Of a DNA stretch of 64,000 nucleotides, positions 54,467 through 64,000 are shown in pieces. The notes under the pieces were generated by a model. It was not told the DNA's origin, searched no databases, and saw nothing but the letters and a program-made list of their open reading frames with translations. The position numbers were made by a program, and so were the translations under genes. The stretch spans positions 62,001-126,000 of the forward strand of contig NZ_VXJW01000008.1 in the NCBI RefSeq assembly GCF_008692845.1. The letters are read 5' to 3'. Origin of the DNA: Salmonella enterica subsp. arizonae (GTDB taxonomy: Bacteria; Pseudomonadota; Gammaproteobacteria; Enterobacterales; Enterobacteriaceae). Position 1 is the stretch's first letter; each line of letters opens with the position of its first letter.

Positions 54467-54552
54467 GATGCCGGATGGCGCCGCTTCGCGTCTTATCCGG
54501 CCTACGAGTGAGCCTCTATTGGTAGGCCGGATAAGGCGCAGCCGCGATCCGC
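54467..54552. repeat. Paired REP (BIME) between norW and hypF
   Basis: GATGCCGGATGGCGCC...TCTTATCCGGCCTAC and GTAGGCCGGATAAGGCGC in inverted arrangement between two convergent genes. Confidence 0.85.
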
Positions 54553-54557
54553 CCCCC

Positions 54558-56798
54558 CTACGCTTCACTCAACCAGCGCGCCGCGGCAACCACGCCCTGT
54601 CCCAACGATAATCCGCCATCGCCCGCCGGGAACTGCTGCGGAAATAACAAGTTAAAATCAGAAAGATAAAAAGAAAGGCGTGCGCGCAATAAGCGGTTGT
54701 GTATCACCCCACCGCTGAAAACCAGCGTGGTTATCCCCCGCGCCGTAGCCTGTTGGCGCATCAGCGTGGCAAACCCACACGCCAGCGCATCATGAAAAGC
54801 CCAGGCGCGTTGCGCGGGCGTGGCCTGCCAGCTCAACCATTGCCGCCAGAAAACGGCTAAGTCCAGTTGAGCGCCGTTAAGCGGCATCGTCACCGGATGC
54901 TCAACGTGAATGCATTGAGAGGCCAGCGCCTCCAGCGCGCAGGCTGCCTCGCCTTCATAGCTAAGCAATGCTGGCGCGCAGCGAAGCGCGGCGGCCACCG
55001 CGTCAAACAACCGCCCGCAGGAAGACGCCAGCGGGGCATTGACGCCGCGCTCAATGGCGCGCGCCAGGACATTCCAGCTTTGCTGTTGTACTCCCGCTGT
55101 CTCCGGATAATTCTGCCAGTCCGGCACAAAGCGCAGACACTGCGCCAGCAGATTGCGCCACGGCTGTCTGGCAGCCAGATCGCCTCCTGGCAGCGCCACG
55201 GCGGGCAGCCCCCCCAGCCGTTCACATTGACGATAATTTACCCGCAGGCATTCGCCTCCCCAGAGAGCGCCATTCTCGCCCATCCCGATACCGTCTACCG
55301 TCAGGGCAATAACCTCTCCGCCGTCCAGCGGCCACCCATGCTCGGCCAGACAGGCCGCCGCATGGGCATGATGGTGTAACACAGCCCCGGTCGGCAGGCG
55401 CATCTCGCTGGCCCACCGACTGGAGACATAGCCCGGATGCGCATCGCAGACGATACGCTCTGGCGTAAAATCGTAGATTGACTGGATCAGGCGCAATGCC
55501 TCGCGCCACTGCGCCTGGATACCGTCATCGCTGAGATCGCCCAAATGCTGGCTGACAACCGCCTGCTCACCGCGTACCAGACAGAACGTATTTTTCAGAT
55601 CGGCGCCCAGACAAAGTAGCGGCGGCACATTGCGGAACCCCGGCGGCAACGCAATCGCGTCCGGCACGTACCCCCGTGAACGACGCAGCATTTCACCGCT
55701 GTCGCGCACTACGGAGTCGTCCATGCGTTGCACGATATCGCGATTGTGCAACAAGAAACCATCGGCAATATCGTGTAAATCGTCCAGCGCCTGTTCGTTG
55801 GTGATAGCGGGCGGCCTGCCGCTCAGGTTGCCGGACGTCATCACCAGCGGGTAATTGAGTTCCTGCAACAAGAGATGTTGCAATGGGTTGGCTGGCAGCA
55901 TAACGCCCACCTCTGTAAGCCCTGGCGCGATGCCCTCACACAGCGAAGGCACAGACTGCTTATCCACCAGCACAATCGGGGCCGCTGGCGTGGTCAGCAG
56001 CGAACGCGCCGCGGTCGGCAGCGTTTGCGCCGTGGGCAACATCACCGCCAGTGGTTTCGCCGGACGATGTTTACGCGCCCGCAGCATTGCCACCGCGCTA
56101 TTGTTGCGCGCGTCGCAGACCAGATGAAAACCGCCAAGCCCTTTAACGGCAATAATGCCCCCGGCGTTCAATTGGGCGACCGCCGCCTGTAAGGCCGCCT
56201 CTTTTTCCGCTCGTTCACATTGGCTGCGCCACTCAAGGTGCGGCCCGCATGCCGGACAGGCAACGGGCTGGGCATGAAAACGACGATCATACGGATCGCG
56301 GTATTCCGTGTCGCATTCCGGGCACAGGGGAAATGCCGCCATCACCGTAAATGGCCGGTCATAGGGCATAGCGCGAATAATAGTGAAGCGTGGGCCGCAG
56401 TGAGTGCAATTGATGAAGGGATAACGGTAGCGTCGCTCGCCAGGGGTATTCATCTCGGCAAGACATGCCGGGCAGGTCGCCGCGTCCGGCACAATTTGCG
56501 TATTCATCGCGCCGCCTGCGCTCTGACGAATGGCGAAATCTGTCGGTGTGCGCTCCCATATCAACGACTCGTGTTCAACGCTGTCAATGCGCGCCAGCGG
56601 CGGACAGTGTTGATAGAGCGCGGCAATAAATTGCGACGGCTCTTCCAGCAGCCGAACTACGACGCCGTCGCCGTCATTACATACGTCGCCGTGTAATCGC
56701 AACTGCTGCGCCAGTTGCCAGACAAAGGGACGAAAACCAACGCCCTGTACTTTGCCCCGAATACGTAGCTGTACGCCCGAAGGTGTGTCTATCGCCAT
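54558..56798 (-). CDS. hypF: HypF, carbamoyltransferase for hydrogenase maturation
   Basis: A protein of 746 residues that uses carbamoyl phosphate to carbamoylate the HypE C-terminal Cys, the source of the CN ligands of NiFe hydrogenases. Domains in order: acylphosphatase ([13 protein letters not shown] near 14-26), two zinc fingers (CPACLAEM... and CPECDTEY... about 109-183), YrdC-like ([12 protein letters not shown]), and Kae1-like with HHHAHAAAC. It is downstream of hydN after 134 bases with REP sequences between. Confidence 0.95.
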   Translation of the reverse strand: MAIDTPSGVQLRIRGKVQGVGFRPFVWQLAQQLRLHGDVCNDGDGVVVRLLEEPSQFIAALYQHCPPLARIDSVEHESLIWERTPTDFAIRQSAGGAMNTQIVPDAATCPACLAEMNTPGERRYRYPFINCTHCGPRFTIIRAMPYDRPFTVMAAFPLCPECDTEYRDPYDRRFHAQPVACPACGPHLEWRSQCERAEKEAALQAAVAQLNAGGIIAVKGLGGFHLVCDARNNSAVAMLRARKHRPAKPLAVMLPTAQTLPTAARSLLTTPAAPIVLVDKQSVPSLCEGIAPGLTEVGVMLPANPLQHLLLQELNYPLVMTSGNLSGRPPAITNEQALDDLHDIADGFLLHNRDIVQRMDDSVVRDSGEMLRRSRGYVPDAIALPPGFRNVPPLLCLGADLKNTFCLVRGEQAVVSQHLGDLSDDGIQAQWREALRLIQSIYDFTPERIVCDAHPGYVSSRWASEMRLPTGAVLHHHAHAAACLAEHGWPLDGGEVIALTVDGIGMGENGALWGGECLRVNYRQCERLGGLPAVALPGGDLAARQPWRNLLAQCLRFVPDWQNYPETAGVQQQSWNVLARAIERGVNAPLASSCGRLFDAVAAALRCAPALLSYEGEAACALEALASQCIHVEHPVTMPLNGAQLDLAVFWRQWLSWQATPAQRAWAFHDALACGFATLMRQQATARGITTLVFSGGVIHNRLLRARLSFYLSDFNLLFPQQFPAGDGGLSLGQGVVAAARWLSEA

Positions 56799-56825
56799 CT
56801 TATTTTCCCGCCATCATCAAACCCG

Positions 56826-56898
56826 GATGCCTGATGGCGCTGCGCTTATCAGGCCTACAACCGAACAAGCCGTAGGCCGGGTAAAGCCATCCGGCAAT
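56826..56898. repeat. Paired REP between hydN and hypF
   Basis: GGATGCCTGATGGCGCTGCGC with CTTATCAGGCCTAC and GTAGGCCGGGTAAAGCCATCCGG; an atypical REP pair inside the hydN-hypF operon. Confidence 0.75.
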
Positions 56899-56932
56899 GC
56901 TTTGTGGCGTATTCTACGCGCAATTGCAGAAA

Positions 56933-57478
56933 TCAGAAAAGCAACGACGCTGTTGAATCCAACGCCGCGCGACGGCGTTTTTCCGCGCTCAACTGTTCAA
57001 GTTTATTACGGTCGACGCAGATCAGAGCGTGCGTCGGGCAGGCGGCCATACAGGCCGGACCGGCTTCACGGTGGTGGCATAGATCGCACTTGTTGGCTTC
57101 GGCTTTTTCGGCACGCACGTTCAGCCCCGCGCCGCTATTGCGCACCACCGGGCGCACCACCACTTCCATTGCGCCGTAAGGACAGGCCACTACGCAGGTT
57201 TTACAGCCAATGCAGCGTTCCTGCATCACATGAACAAAGCCTTTATCACGGCTGATGGCGCCATTCGGGCAGACGTTGGCGCACGGCGCGTCTTCACACT
57301 GGCGACACAGCGTTGCCGTGGAGACGTTCACGCCTTTGATGACATGGATACGAGGTAAAAAGGTTTCAGGAGTCAGCGATGCGCAATCCTGATTTTCCTG
57401 ATGGGATACGACGCAGGCGACTTCACAGGTACGGCAACCAATGCACTTACTCGCGTCTGCAATGATGAAACGGTTCAT
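56933..57478 (-). CDS. hydN: HydN, four-cluster ferredoxin-like electron carrier
   Basis: A protein of 181 residues with four [4Fe-4S] cysteine clusters: CIGCRTCEVAC, CRQCEDAPCANVCP, CIGCKTCVVACP and CDLCHHREAGPACMAACP. It is linked to formate dehydrogenase H and hydrogenase activity in formate metabolism. I start at MNRFIIADASKC after GGAGAAT; the frame is open 14 codons upstream. It heads hydN-hypF, with a possible sigma-54 promoter just before. Confidence 0.93.
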   Translation of the reverse strand: MNRFIIADASKCIGCRTCEVACVVSHQENQDCASLTPETFLPRIHVIKGVNVSTATLCRQCEDAPCANVCPNGAISRDKGFVHVMQERCIGCKTCVVACPYGAMEVVVRPVVRNSGAGLNVRAEKAEANKCDLCHHREAGPACMAACPTHALICVDRNKLEQLSAEKRRRAALDSTASLLF

Positions 57479-57514
57479 CAAATTCTCCAGCAATAACAGA
57501 TGATGTGCCGATGT

Positions 57515-57532
57515 ATACACGAATCATGCCAA
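57515..57532 (-). promoter_or_regulatory. Probable sigma-54 promoter of hydN-hypF
   Basis: The minus strand reads TTGGCATGATTCGTGTAT: the GG of the -24 element is exact, and 10 bases later GT replaces the usual GC. It is 37-54 bases before hydN. FhlA and sigma-54 are known to drive hydN-hypF in E. coli. Confidence 0.5.
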
Positions 57533-57585
57533 CATTTAAGGTATTGTTATATATAATTATTTTATTTACTCAGGAGAACAAAAGC

Positions 57586-57611
57586 GTGTCATCGACACAA
57601 GTGACGATGAC
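57586..57611. promoter_or_regulatory. Palindromic element upstream of hydN, candidate FhlA site
   Basis: GTGTC-ATC-GACAC is a perfect dyad at 57586-57598, and GTGACGATGAC follows at 57601-57611. The position, about 55-95 bases upstream of the sigma-54 promoter, suits an enhancer site. Assignment to FhlA is inference. Confidence 0.4.
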
Positions 57612-57669
57612 GGATGACAACTGCTTTAGGGAGAGGGGAAATGCCGCCTATCTCATTCGGCATTAAAAA

Positions 57670-58140
57670 TTATGCCTCCGGCGCTTCAAGCGCGGCAAAT
57701 CCGCCGTGACCTAGCCACCCCTCCAGGCGCTGATAGACGGTGTCTACCGCGTCCTTAATCGGCTGGGTCATCGGATAATAAAATCCGACGATATCCGGCT
57801 GGATACCGAGAAAGATGACCTCGCCGACATCCTCTTTAAGCTGATCGACCAGATAGTTCAGCGGCATATTGTGAGTAGTCATCATAAACATTTCGGCGAT
57901 ATCATCCGGATCGATAATGCGGATCTCGCCCGGATTAAGTCCCATGTCGGTAGCGTCGACAATCAGCAGGCGGTCGGGGCGCAGTTCGCGAATCGCCACA
58001 ATGTCGTTTTCCGGCGCGCTGCCGCCATCAATCACCACCCAATTACCCTTCGGCTGCGCGACGCATTTTTCCGCCAACAACGGTCCCGCGCCGTCGTCAC
58101 CCATCATGCTATTGCCAACACACAATAAAACGTCAGTCAC
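57670..58140 (-). CDS. hycI: HycI, hydrogenase 3 maturation protease
   Basis: An endopeptidase of 156 residues that removes the C-terminal 32 residues of HycE once nickel is in place. The family features GNSMMGDDGAGPLL at 8-21 and the metal-binding Asp and His in DATDMGLNPGE and TTHNMPL are present. It overlaps hycH by 8 bases and is the last gene of the hyc operon. Confidence 0.95.
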   Translation of the reverse strand: MTDVLLCVGNSMMGDDGAGPLLAEKCVAQPKGNWVVIDGGSAPENDIVAIRELRPDRLLIVDATDMGLNPGEIRIIDPDDIAEMFMMTTHNMPLNYLVDQLKEDVGEVIFLGIQPDIVGFYYPMTQPIKDAVDTVYQRLEGWLGHGGFAALEAPEA

Positions 58141-58543
58141 GAAGCCTCCTCACCATCAGGTAGATGGCGCTTTCCTGATGGATGTCATGCAGCATACTGA
58201 GCATCAGTTTACTCCATTCTTGCTGCTGCGGAGTCTGCGCGGCGCGCGCGTTATCAAACGCGCGCGCCAGCATCGACACATGGTTAAAATCAATGACGAT
58301 TTCGCCATACTTCGGCACGCCTTCCATTTTACGCCGGGCATCGCTACCGGCTTCCAGGGTGGCGATCCACGCCAGATACTCATCCCATGGGCAGGTGAGC
58401 GCGGCCTCCAGACAATCGATGACCCCCAGGTGGTGGCCAATCGCCAGGCTGTAATAGACAACCTGCTGCGCCTCGGCGGGCGTCGCATCGTTCTCATCAA
58501 TAAACTTACGGCTCAGTTGACTGAACACCACCTGTTCGCTCAT
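58133..58543 (-). CDS. hycH: HycH, hydrogenase 3 assembly protein
   Basis: A protein of 136 residues required for conversion of the HycE precursor to the mature enzyme. No membrane segment or cofactor motif is visible; sequence features include [17 protein letters not shown] and [10 protein letters not shown]. It overlaps hycG by 4 bases and hycI by 8. Confidence 0.94.
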   Translation of the reverse strand: MSEQVVFSQLSRKFIDENDATPAEAQQVVYYSLAIGHHLGVIDCLEAALTCPWDEYLAWIATLEAGSDARRKMEGVPKYGEIVIDFNHVSMLARAFDNARAAQTPQQQEWSKLMLSMLHDIHQESAIYLMVRRLRD

Positions 58544-59307
58544 CGGATACGCGCCTCTTCAACAACATGATTGAGATGGGTGACAATTTCGGTTAAACGC
58601 GGATCGTTTTCCGCTTCCAGCCAACGCGCCACTTGCTGCTCGCCCTGCCCCAACTGTGTCAGGTAATCATCGGCGATCTGACGACCATAACGATAACCCG
58701 CCAGCCGGCGCGCCGCGCGATCCACCTTCACGCGCAGCGGCTGCACCATATCCGGATGCAGGATCTCTGCGGGCTGATCGTCCAGCTCACCCGGCGCGCG
58801 GGCGTGGATTTTCTGCTCCAGCAGGCCAAGCGCCATCGCAAAGCCATACAGCGTCGCCGCAGGCGTTGGCGGGCAGCCTGGAATATACACATCCACCGGG
58901 ACGATTTTGTCGGTACCGCCCCAGACGCAATACAGGTCATGGAAGATACCGCCGCTGTTGCCACAGGCGCCGTAAGAGATACAAATTTTCGGGTCCGGCG
59001 CCGACTGCCAGGCGCGCAGCGCCGGAGAGCGCATGGCGCGGGTCACCGCGCCGGTAAACAGCAGAATATCGGCATGACGCGGCGACGGCACCACTTTGAT
59101 GCCGAAACGCTCGGCATCAAACAGCGGCGAAAGCGTCGCAAAGATTTCAATTTCACAGCCGTTACAGCCGCCGCAGTCCACGCGGTAAACGTATGCCGAA
59201 CGCTTAATATTTTTCAGTAGAGACGCTTTCATGCTGGCAATGGATTCATCCACCGTCATCGGTACCGGAATACCGTTGGCGTCACGCGGGCCTAATAAAT
59301 TGCTCAT
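58540..59307 (-). CDS. hycG: HycG, small subunit of hydrogenase 3
   Basis: A NuoB-like iron-sulfur subunit of 255 residues. The proximal [4Fe-4S] cluster ligands include [10 protein letters not shown] near residues 42-51, with YGACGNSGG and [11 protein letters not shown] further on. It sits between HycE and the ferredoxin HycF in electron flow from formate to protons. It is separated from hycF by an adjacent stop and start. Confidence 0.95.
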   Translation of the reverse strand: MSNLLGPRDANGIPVPMTVDESIASMKASLLKNIKRSAYVYRVDCGGCNGCEIEIFATLSPLFDAERFGIKVVPSPRHADILLFTGAVTRAMRSPALRAWQSAPDPKICISYGACGNSGGIFHDLYCVWGGTDKIVPVDVYIPGCPPTPAATLYGFAMALGLLEQKIHARAPGELDDQPAEILHPDMVQPLRVKVDRAARRLAGYRYGRQIADDYLTQLGQGEQQVARWLEAENDPRLTEIVTHLNHVVEEARIR

Positions 59308-59849
59308 TAGCTGGCCTCTTTCATATGGCGAGTCAGTTCAATACGGTCGGACGGCACCAGGCATTTCTGACGCTTACAATCCGGGCAGGTCTCAAAGCTT
59401 TCACGGTGATGTTCCGCGCGGCTGTCACCATTGTGCTTGAGCAGCGCAATGGCGTAATCAATCTCTTTCTGCACGGCGAAAGGACGATTACACACACGGC
59501 AGTTGCACAGCGCAAAGCGGGACTGTTGCAGAAAATCCTCTTTCTTCCACACCGCCAGTTCGTACTCTTGCGACAGCTTAATCGCCGCCGTCGGGCACAC
59601 TTCTTCACAGCGTCCACAGAAGATGCAGCGCCCAAGATTGAATTGCCAGGCCAGCTCATTGGTCGCAAGATCGGTTTCCACCGTCAGCGCGTTCGACGGG
59701 CAGGCATTCACGCAGGCGGCGCAGCCGATGCACTGCTGCGGGTTATGTTCCGGCTTGCCGCGGAAGTTTTTATCAACCGCAATCGGTTCCAGCGGATAAG
59801 ACGAGGTCGCCGTGCCGGTTTTGATAACTTTTTTGATAAAGGTAAACAT
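59307..59849 (-). CDS. hycF: HycF, ferredoxin-like subunit of formate hydrogenlyase
   Basis: A NuoI-like protein of 180 residues with two [4Fe-4S] motifs, [16 protein letters not shown] (about 41-56) and [16 protein letters not shown] (about 77-92), and additional Cys pairs in the C-terminal half ([18 protein letters not shown]) that could bind a metal. It relays electrons from HycB to HycG. TAAGGAATCG lies before the ATG. Confidence 0.95.
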   Translation of the reverse strand: MFTFIKKVIKTGTATSSYPLEPIAVDKNFRGKPEHNPQQCIGCAACVNACPSNALTVETDLATNELAWQFNLGRCIFCGRCEEVCPTAAIKLSQEYELAVWKKEDFLQQSRFALCNCRVCNRPFAVQKEIDYAIALLKHNGDSRAEHHRESFETCPDCKRQKCLVPSDRIELTRHMKEAS

Positions 59850-59858
59850 GGCGATTCC

Positions 59859-61568
59859 TTATTTCAGCGGCGAGTTTTTACGCTCAATGCTGTAGCGCTC
59901 AAGTTCTTTGTACGGCACGACTTTGCTCTTCTTCTTACGTACATCGACCACGGTCATCCGGTCGGTACAGGAGTAGCACGGGTCGAGGCTGCCGATAATC
60001 AGCGGCGCGTCAGAGACGGTATTGCCGCGCAGCATATAGCGCAGCGTCGGCCAGTTGGCGTAGGTCGCCGCACGGCAGCGCCAGCGGTACAGCTTCTGGT
60101 TGTCGCCGGTCATGCTCCAGTGGATATCATCGCCGCGCGGCGCTTCAGCGAAGCCGAGCGCAAAACGGTGCGGAATATAGGTGAAGCCTTCCACCATTAG
60201 CGGGCCGCCCGGCAGATTATCCAGACCGAAGTCGATCATATTCAGCGAGGTGTAGACTTCGTTGATACGGACTTTCAGACGAGAAATTACATCGCAACCC
60301 TGCTCGCTATGGACTTCCATCGGCAGCAGACCGTAGCCGACAAACGGGTGGTCGGCGCGGGTGTCGCGGGCGTGACCGCTGGCACGCACCATCGGGCCGA
60401 CATTACTGAAGTCGCGAGCAATTTCCGGGTCCAGACGACCGATACCCACGGTACGCTGTTCCATATTCGGCGTGCTCAGCAGCATGTCCACCAGCTCCTG
60501 CACGTCGCGACGCATCTGCTGCGCCAGTTGACGGGTCTGGATCATATCCTCTTTCAGCAGATCGCGGCGAATCCCGCCGATCAGGTTCAGGCCGTAAGTT
60601 TTGCGCGCCCCGGTAAGGATTTCCGCCATCTTCATGGAGGTTTCGCGCACGCGGAAGAACTGCATAAAGCCGGAGTCAAAACCGGTAAAGTGGCAGGCCA
60701 GGCCGAGGTTCAGCAGATGCGAGTGCAAACGCTCCACTTCCAGCAGAATAGCGCGGATCATTTGCGCGCGTTCCGGCACCTGAATGCCCATCGCGTTTTC
60801 CACGGAGGTGGTGTAAGCGGTGCTGTGTGCGAAGCCGCAGATACCACACACGCGATCCGACAGGAAGGTGACTTCGTTATAACCCATGCGGGTTTCCGCC
60901 AGTTTTTCCATGCCGCGGTGGACGTAGAACAGGCGGTAGTCGGCGTCGATAATGTTTTCGCCATCGACGAACAGGCGGAAGTGGCCCGGTTCATCGGAGG
61001 TGACATGCAGCGGGCCGATTGGCACCACATTATTTTTCTTATCCCCCAGCTCGTTGATAAACTCGTAGGTTTCCGCATCGGTGGTGGGCGCTGGACGCTG
61101 ACGATAATCCATGCTGTCTTTACGCAGCGGATAGAGTTCGTCCGGCCAGTCGTCCGGCAGCACCAGACGACGTTCATCCGGCAGGCCGACCGGTATTAAA
61201 CCGTACATATCGCGCACTTCGCGCTCGCCCCAGACGGCAGCCGATACGCGCGGCGTGACGGAGGGATATTCCGGCTTATTCGGATCAACTTCCACGCGCA
61301 CCGTTACCCAGCACCTGGTGCCCTGCTCCATCGACATCACGTAATAAACGGCATAATGGCCACACAACTGACGTTCGTCGTTACCGAACAGCACCGACAG
61401 CCATCCGCCCTGCTGGTAGTAGAGGAATTCGACCACTTCCGGCAGATAGTTCACCTTCACGGTAATAGTCAACTGATCTTTGGTCTGCCAGGCTTCGTCC
61501 AGCACCACGCCCGGAAACGCCTGGTGCAGCGCCGCAAGGTATTGTTGACCTAATTTTTCTTCAGACAT
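59859..61568 (-). CDS. hycE: HycE, large NiFe subunit of hydrogenase 3 (precursor)
   Basis: A protein of 569 residues: an N-terminal NuoC-like domain (about 1-170) fused to a NuoD-like catalytic domain. The nickel ligands are in DRVCGICGFAH near 240-250 and in DPCYSCTDR near the C-terminus. HycI should cut after TDR, releasing the 32-residue tail starting MTVVDV. I start at the ATG two codons inside the longest frame, whose first codon is TTG. It produces H2 from electrons of formate. Confidence 0.96.
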   Translation of the reverse strand: MSEEKLGQQYLAALHQAFPGVVLDEAWQTKDQLTITVKVNYLPEVVEFLYYQQGGWLSVLFGNDERQLCGHYAVYYVMSMEQGTRCWVTVRVEVDPNKPEYPSVTPRVSAAVWGEREVRDMYGLIPVGLPDERRLVLPDDWPDELYPLRKDSMDYRQRPAPTTDAETYEFINELGDKKNNVVPIGPLHVTSDEPGHFRLFVDGENIIDADYRLFYVHRGMEKLAETRMGYNEVTFLSDRVCGICGFAHSTAYTTSVENAMGIQVPERAQMIRAILLEVERLHSHLLNLGLACHFTGFDSGFMQFFRVRETSMKMAEILTGARKTYGLNLIGGIRRDLLKEDMIQTRQLAQQMRRDVQELVDMLLSTPNMEQRTVGIGRLDPEIARDFSNVGPMVRASGHARDTRADHPFVGYGLLPMEVHSEQGCDVISRLKVRINEVYTSLNMIDFGLDNLPGGPLMVEGFTYIPHRFALGFAEAPRGDDIHWSMTGDNQKLYRWRCRAATYANWPTLRYMLRGNTVSDAPLIIGSLDPCYSCTDRMTVVDVRKKKSKVVPYKELERYSIERKNSPLK

Positions 61569-61585
61569 GCTCAAACTCTCTTAAA

Positions 61586-62509
61586 TCACGCCGCCAGCAA
61601 GGAGACGAAGGCTAAAAACGCAAACCCAAAACCGGACCAGGTCACGCGTGAAGTGGCGCAAAAACGCAGTCGCGCCATGCTGTTTTCAAACAGGGCGATC
61701 ACCAGCACGCCGACAACCAGTTTGACGACCGCAATCACCAACGCCAGCAGCAACCCGCCTGCGGTGAAGGTTTCCATCTGCCCCCACGGCAGGAATACGC
61801 CGACGAACATTTGCAGCACCACCAGTTGCTTGAGGCTGATGCCCCATTTCAGCACCGCAAAACCGCTGCCGCTGTATTCGGTCAGCGGCCCTTCCTGCAA
61901 CTCCTGCTCCGCTTCCGCCAGATCAAACGGCAGCTTGCCCATTTCGATAAAGGTGGCGAAAGCACAGGCGCACAGCGCCAGAATTAACGGGATGCTACGG
62001 GCGACAGGCCAGTGATAAATGGTATCGGTGATATTGCTAATATGGGTAGAGCCCGCCACCTGCGCGGCGACCCACAAGCCCAGCAGCAAAATCGGCTCCA
62101 CCAGCACGCCGAGCATCGCTTCACGGCTCGCGCCGATCGCGGTGAACGGACTGCCTGTGTCCAGACCGGCGATGGAAAAGAAGAAGCGCGCAATCGCGAA
62201 CAGATAAATCAGGGTGATCAGATCACCCAGTTGCGGCAACGGAGATCCAACGGTGACTACCGGCAGCGCTGTGGCTATAGTCAGCATCACGCCGACCATC
62301 ACAAACGGCGTCAGGCGAAAGACCCAGCCAGAATCGGCAGGCGCAATACTCTGACGACCGAGCAGTTTGATAATGTCGCGGTACTCCTGCAACACGCCCG
62401 GCCCACGACGATTGTGCAGACGGGCGCGCGCCACGCGAGTAATACCGGATAGCAACGGCGCAACGGCAAATAGCACCAGCGCCTGAATTAACGGATAAAA
62501 CACACTCAT
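61586..62509 (-). CDS. hycD: HycD, membrane anchor subunit of formate hydrogenlyase
   Basis: A membrane protein of 307 residues, the NuoH homologue, with about eight segments. The conserved loop ARARLHNRRGPGVLQEYRDIIKLLGR (about residues 28-53) and MGKLPFDLAEAEQELQEGPLTEYSG are the subunit H signatures that face the soluble arm. It couples the hydrogenase arm to HycC in the membrane. It ends 17 bases before hycE and starts 3 bases after hycC. Confidence 0.95.
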   Translation of the reverse strand: MSVFYPLIQALVLFAVAPLLSGITRVARARLHNRRGPGVLQEYRDIIKLLGRQSIAPADSGWVFRLTPFVMVGVMLTIATALPVVTVGSPLPQLGDLITLIYLFAIARFFFSIAGLDTGSPFTAIGASREAMLGVLVEPILLLGLWVAAQVAGSTHISNITDTIYHWPVARSIPLILALCACAFATFIEMGKLPFDLAEAEQELQEGPLTEYSGSGFAVLKWGISLKQLVVLQMFVGVFLPWGQMETFTAGGLLLALVIAVVKLVVGVLVIALFENSMARLRFCATSRVTWSGFGFAFLAFVSLLAA

Positions 62510-62511
62510 TT

Positions 62512-64000
62512 TCAGGCTCCTCGTGAAACCACAATCACCACCAGCACCGCCAGCTCAATCAGCGCCAGACGACGGAACAGCACTGCCGCCGCCGCGCTCT
62601 GCCAGCCCGGCACCAGAGAGACAGGATTAAGCCATTGACGCAATTTAAGTACCGGGGCAAAGGCCTCTTTCACCGGCATGGCGAAACCGTGCGCGGTGAT
62701 CACCATCGACCGCTCGTGGTCGTAGCCGCACACCCAGGCCGCGCCGCGGGAGCGCGATGGCAGACGGTTGCCTTTGAACATCGCCATAATGATGAATGGC
62801 AATAGCGGACAGGCAATCAGCAGCAGCGTAATCATCGGCTGAGATACGGTGGTGTGCGCGGTTTCCAGCGGCAACGGCACAGCAGTAGAAATCATCGGCA
62901 GCAGCCACGGCGCGGCAACCCCGCCCAGTACGCAGCAAATCGCCAGCGCCACCACGCTGACGCCCATCAAAATCGGCGCGCAACTGGCGTTTTCCGCCTC
63001 TTTCGTGCGCGGCGCGCCGAGGAAAGTCACGCCGTAAACTTTCGCCATACACATCACCGCCAGCGCGCCGGTAACCGCCAAGCCAACCGCCAGCAGCGGT
63101 CCTAACAGACGACCAACAAATGCGCCGCTGTTGCCCAACCTAAAGAAAGACTGATAAATCACCCACTCGCCGGCAAAGCCGTTCAGCGGCGGCAGCGCGG
63201 CCATCGCCATCAGACCGACCAGCATGGCGATAGAAATAACCGGCATCCGTTTACCGATACCGCCCAGTTTTTCGATATCGCGATGACCGGTACAAAACCA
63301 GATGCTGCCTGCGCCCAAAAACAGCACGCTTTTAAACAGGCTATGGTTCACCAGATGATAGAGCCCGCCGGTCAGACCCAGCGCGATCAGCGCCGGCTGA
63401 TTAAGAGCAATTCCGGTGACGCCCGCGCCCAGACCGAGCAGGATGATGCCGATGTTTTCCAGAGTGTGATAGGCCAGCAAACGCTGAATGTTATGTTCCA
63501 TCAGCGCATACAGACCGCCGACAAACGCGGTAATGATACCAAGCACCAGCAGCGCCACGCCCCACCACAGCGGCGCGTTGCCGCCAATCAGCGACAGCGA
63601 CAGAATACCCAGCAGCCCGATTTTCATCACTACGGTCGAGAACAGCGCGGCGGCGGGAGCGCTGGCGTTGGCGTGCGCCTGCGGCACCCAGCCGTGTAGC
63701 GGGATAATCCCGGCCAGCAGGCCAAAACCGATAACGCCGAGCAGCCAGATATCGGAGCCCAGCGGCAGTTGCTGAGCGCGTTGATCCAGCAGCCCCATAT
63801 CCAACGTGCCATAGCGTTGCCACGCCAGTCCGCAGGCGATTGCCAGCAACAGCGTACCGAGACGACCCAGCGCAAACCACAGTTTGCCCTCTTTGCTACC
63901 GCCGGTAAGGAACACTGCGCAAAGCGCCATAATTTCCGCCATCACCACCATTGTCCCCAGATTACTGGCGACTACGGCGCAGACGGCTGCCGCTATCAGC
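62512..64000 (-). CDS. hycC: HycC, proton-pump-like membrane subunit, 5' end outside window
   Basis: An NuoL/M/N-type antiporter-like subunit. The window holds 495 codons and the stop; the E. coli protein has 608 residues, so about 113 N-terminal residues are missing. Conserved features: IPLHGWVPQAHANASAPAAALFSTVVMKIG, and HTLENIGIILLG with charged and His residues of the proton path. An internal ATG at 63951 is not the real start, because the frame continues beyond the window edge. Confidence 0.95.
   Translation of the reverse strand, partial: LIAAAVCAVVASNLGTMVVMAEIMALCAVFLTGGSKEGKLWFALGRLGTLLLAIACGLAWQRYGTLDMGLLDQRAQQLPLGSDIWLLGVIGFGLLAGIIPLHGWVPQAHANASAPAAALFSTVVMKIGLLGILSLSLIGGNAPLWWGVALLVLGIITAFVGGLYALMEHNIQRLLAYHTLENIGIILLGLGAGVTGIALNQPALIALGLTGGLYHLVNHSLFKSVLFLGAGSIWFCTGHRDIEKLGGIGKRMPVISIAMLVGLMAMAALPPLNGFAGEWVIYQSFFRLGNSGAFVGRLLGPLLAVGLAVTGALAVMCMAKVYGVTFLGAPRTKEAENASCAPILMGVSVVALAICCVLGGVAAPWLLPMISTAVPLPLETAHTTVSQPMITLLLIACPLLPFIIMAMFKGNRLPSRSRGAAWVCGYDHERSMVITAHGFAMPVKEAFAPVLKLRQWLNPVSLVPGWQSAAAAVLFRRLALIELAVLVVIVVSRGA

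Overview
This window is enterobacterial chromosome, most likely Salmonella enterica. The gene order follows the E. coli K-12 block from the gab genes through stpA, nrdHIEF, proVWX, emrRAB, luxS, gshA, csrA, alaS, recA, srl, norRVW, hypF and hydN to hyc. The left end carries Salmonella-type genes that K-12 lacks here: virK, mig-14, nixA and the tct citrate (tricarboxylate) system. No phage, insertion sequence, CRISPR array or new multigene system is visible. Nearly every gene belongs to a known family, and family and E. coli comparisons are from memory because nothing could be searched.

Layout. 1-2221: AT-rich accessory DNA with the 3' end of virK, mig-14 and a 0.7 kb stretch with no recognised gene that holds two possible tiny membrane ORFs. 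2222-8547: nixA (nickel uptake), then the two-component pair tctDE divergent from the transporter tctCBA. 8884-16189: glaH-lhgO-gabD-gabT-gabP-csiR, which takes glutarate and GABA to succinate. 16196-20701: small stress and membrane genes (kbp, yqaE, ygaV-ygaP, a DUF2158-like gene, stpA, alaE, ygaC, ygaM). 20975-24714: the class Ib ribonucleotide reductase nrdHIEF. 25070-28394: the osmoprotectant transporter proVWX. 28554-33619: an intact ygaY-like MFS gene, a decayed ygaZ remnant, then emrR-emrA-emrB.

33749-45000 runs mostly on the minus strand: luxS, gshA, yqaA, yqaB, four tandem tRNA-Arg(ACG) genes with one tRNA-Ser(GCU), csrA, alaS, recX, recA, pncC and mltB. The sRNA gene micA lies on the plus strand between luxS and gshA with a sigma-E-like promoter. 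45252-50188 is the sorbitol (glucitol) operon srlAEBD-gutM-srlR-gutQ. 50185-54460 is the nitric oxide detoxification locus: norR divergent from norVW, with three NorR-type sites and a sigma-54 promoter between. 54558-64000 (minus strand) holds hydrogenase 3 / formate hydrogenlyase genes: hydN-hypF and the distal part of hyc (hycC, cut by the window end, to hycI).

REP/BIME palindromes lie in at least ten intergenic gaps. The points most worth a second look are: the ygaZ remnant with ygaH missing; a NikR-type operator upstream of nixA; the unexplained mig-14/nixA gap; a PhoP-box-like element upstream of mig-14; the tRNA-Arg array with a detached 3' tRNA fragment; a 16-codon upstream ORF overlapping the ygaM start; and two unassigned hairpins near stpA and between csrA and alaS.
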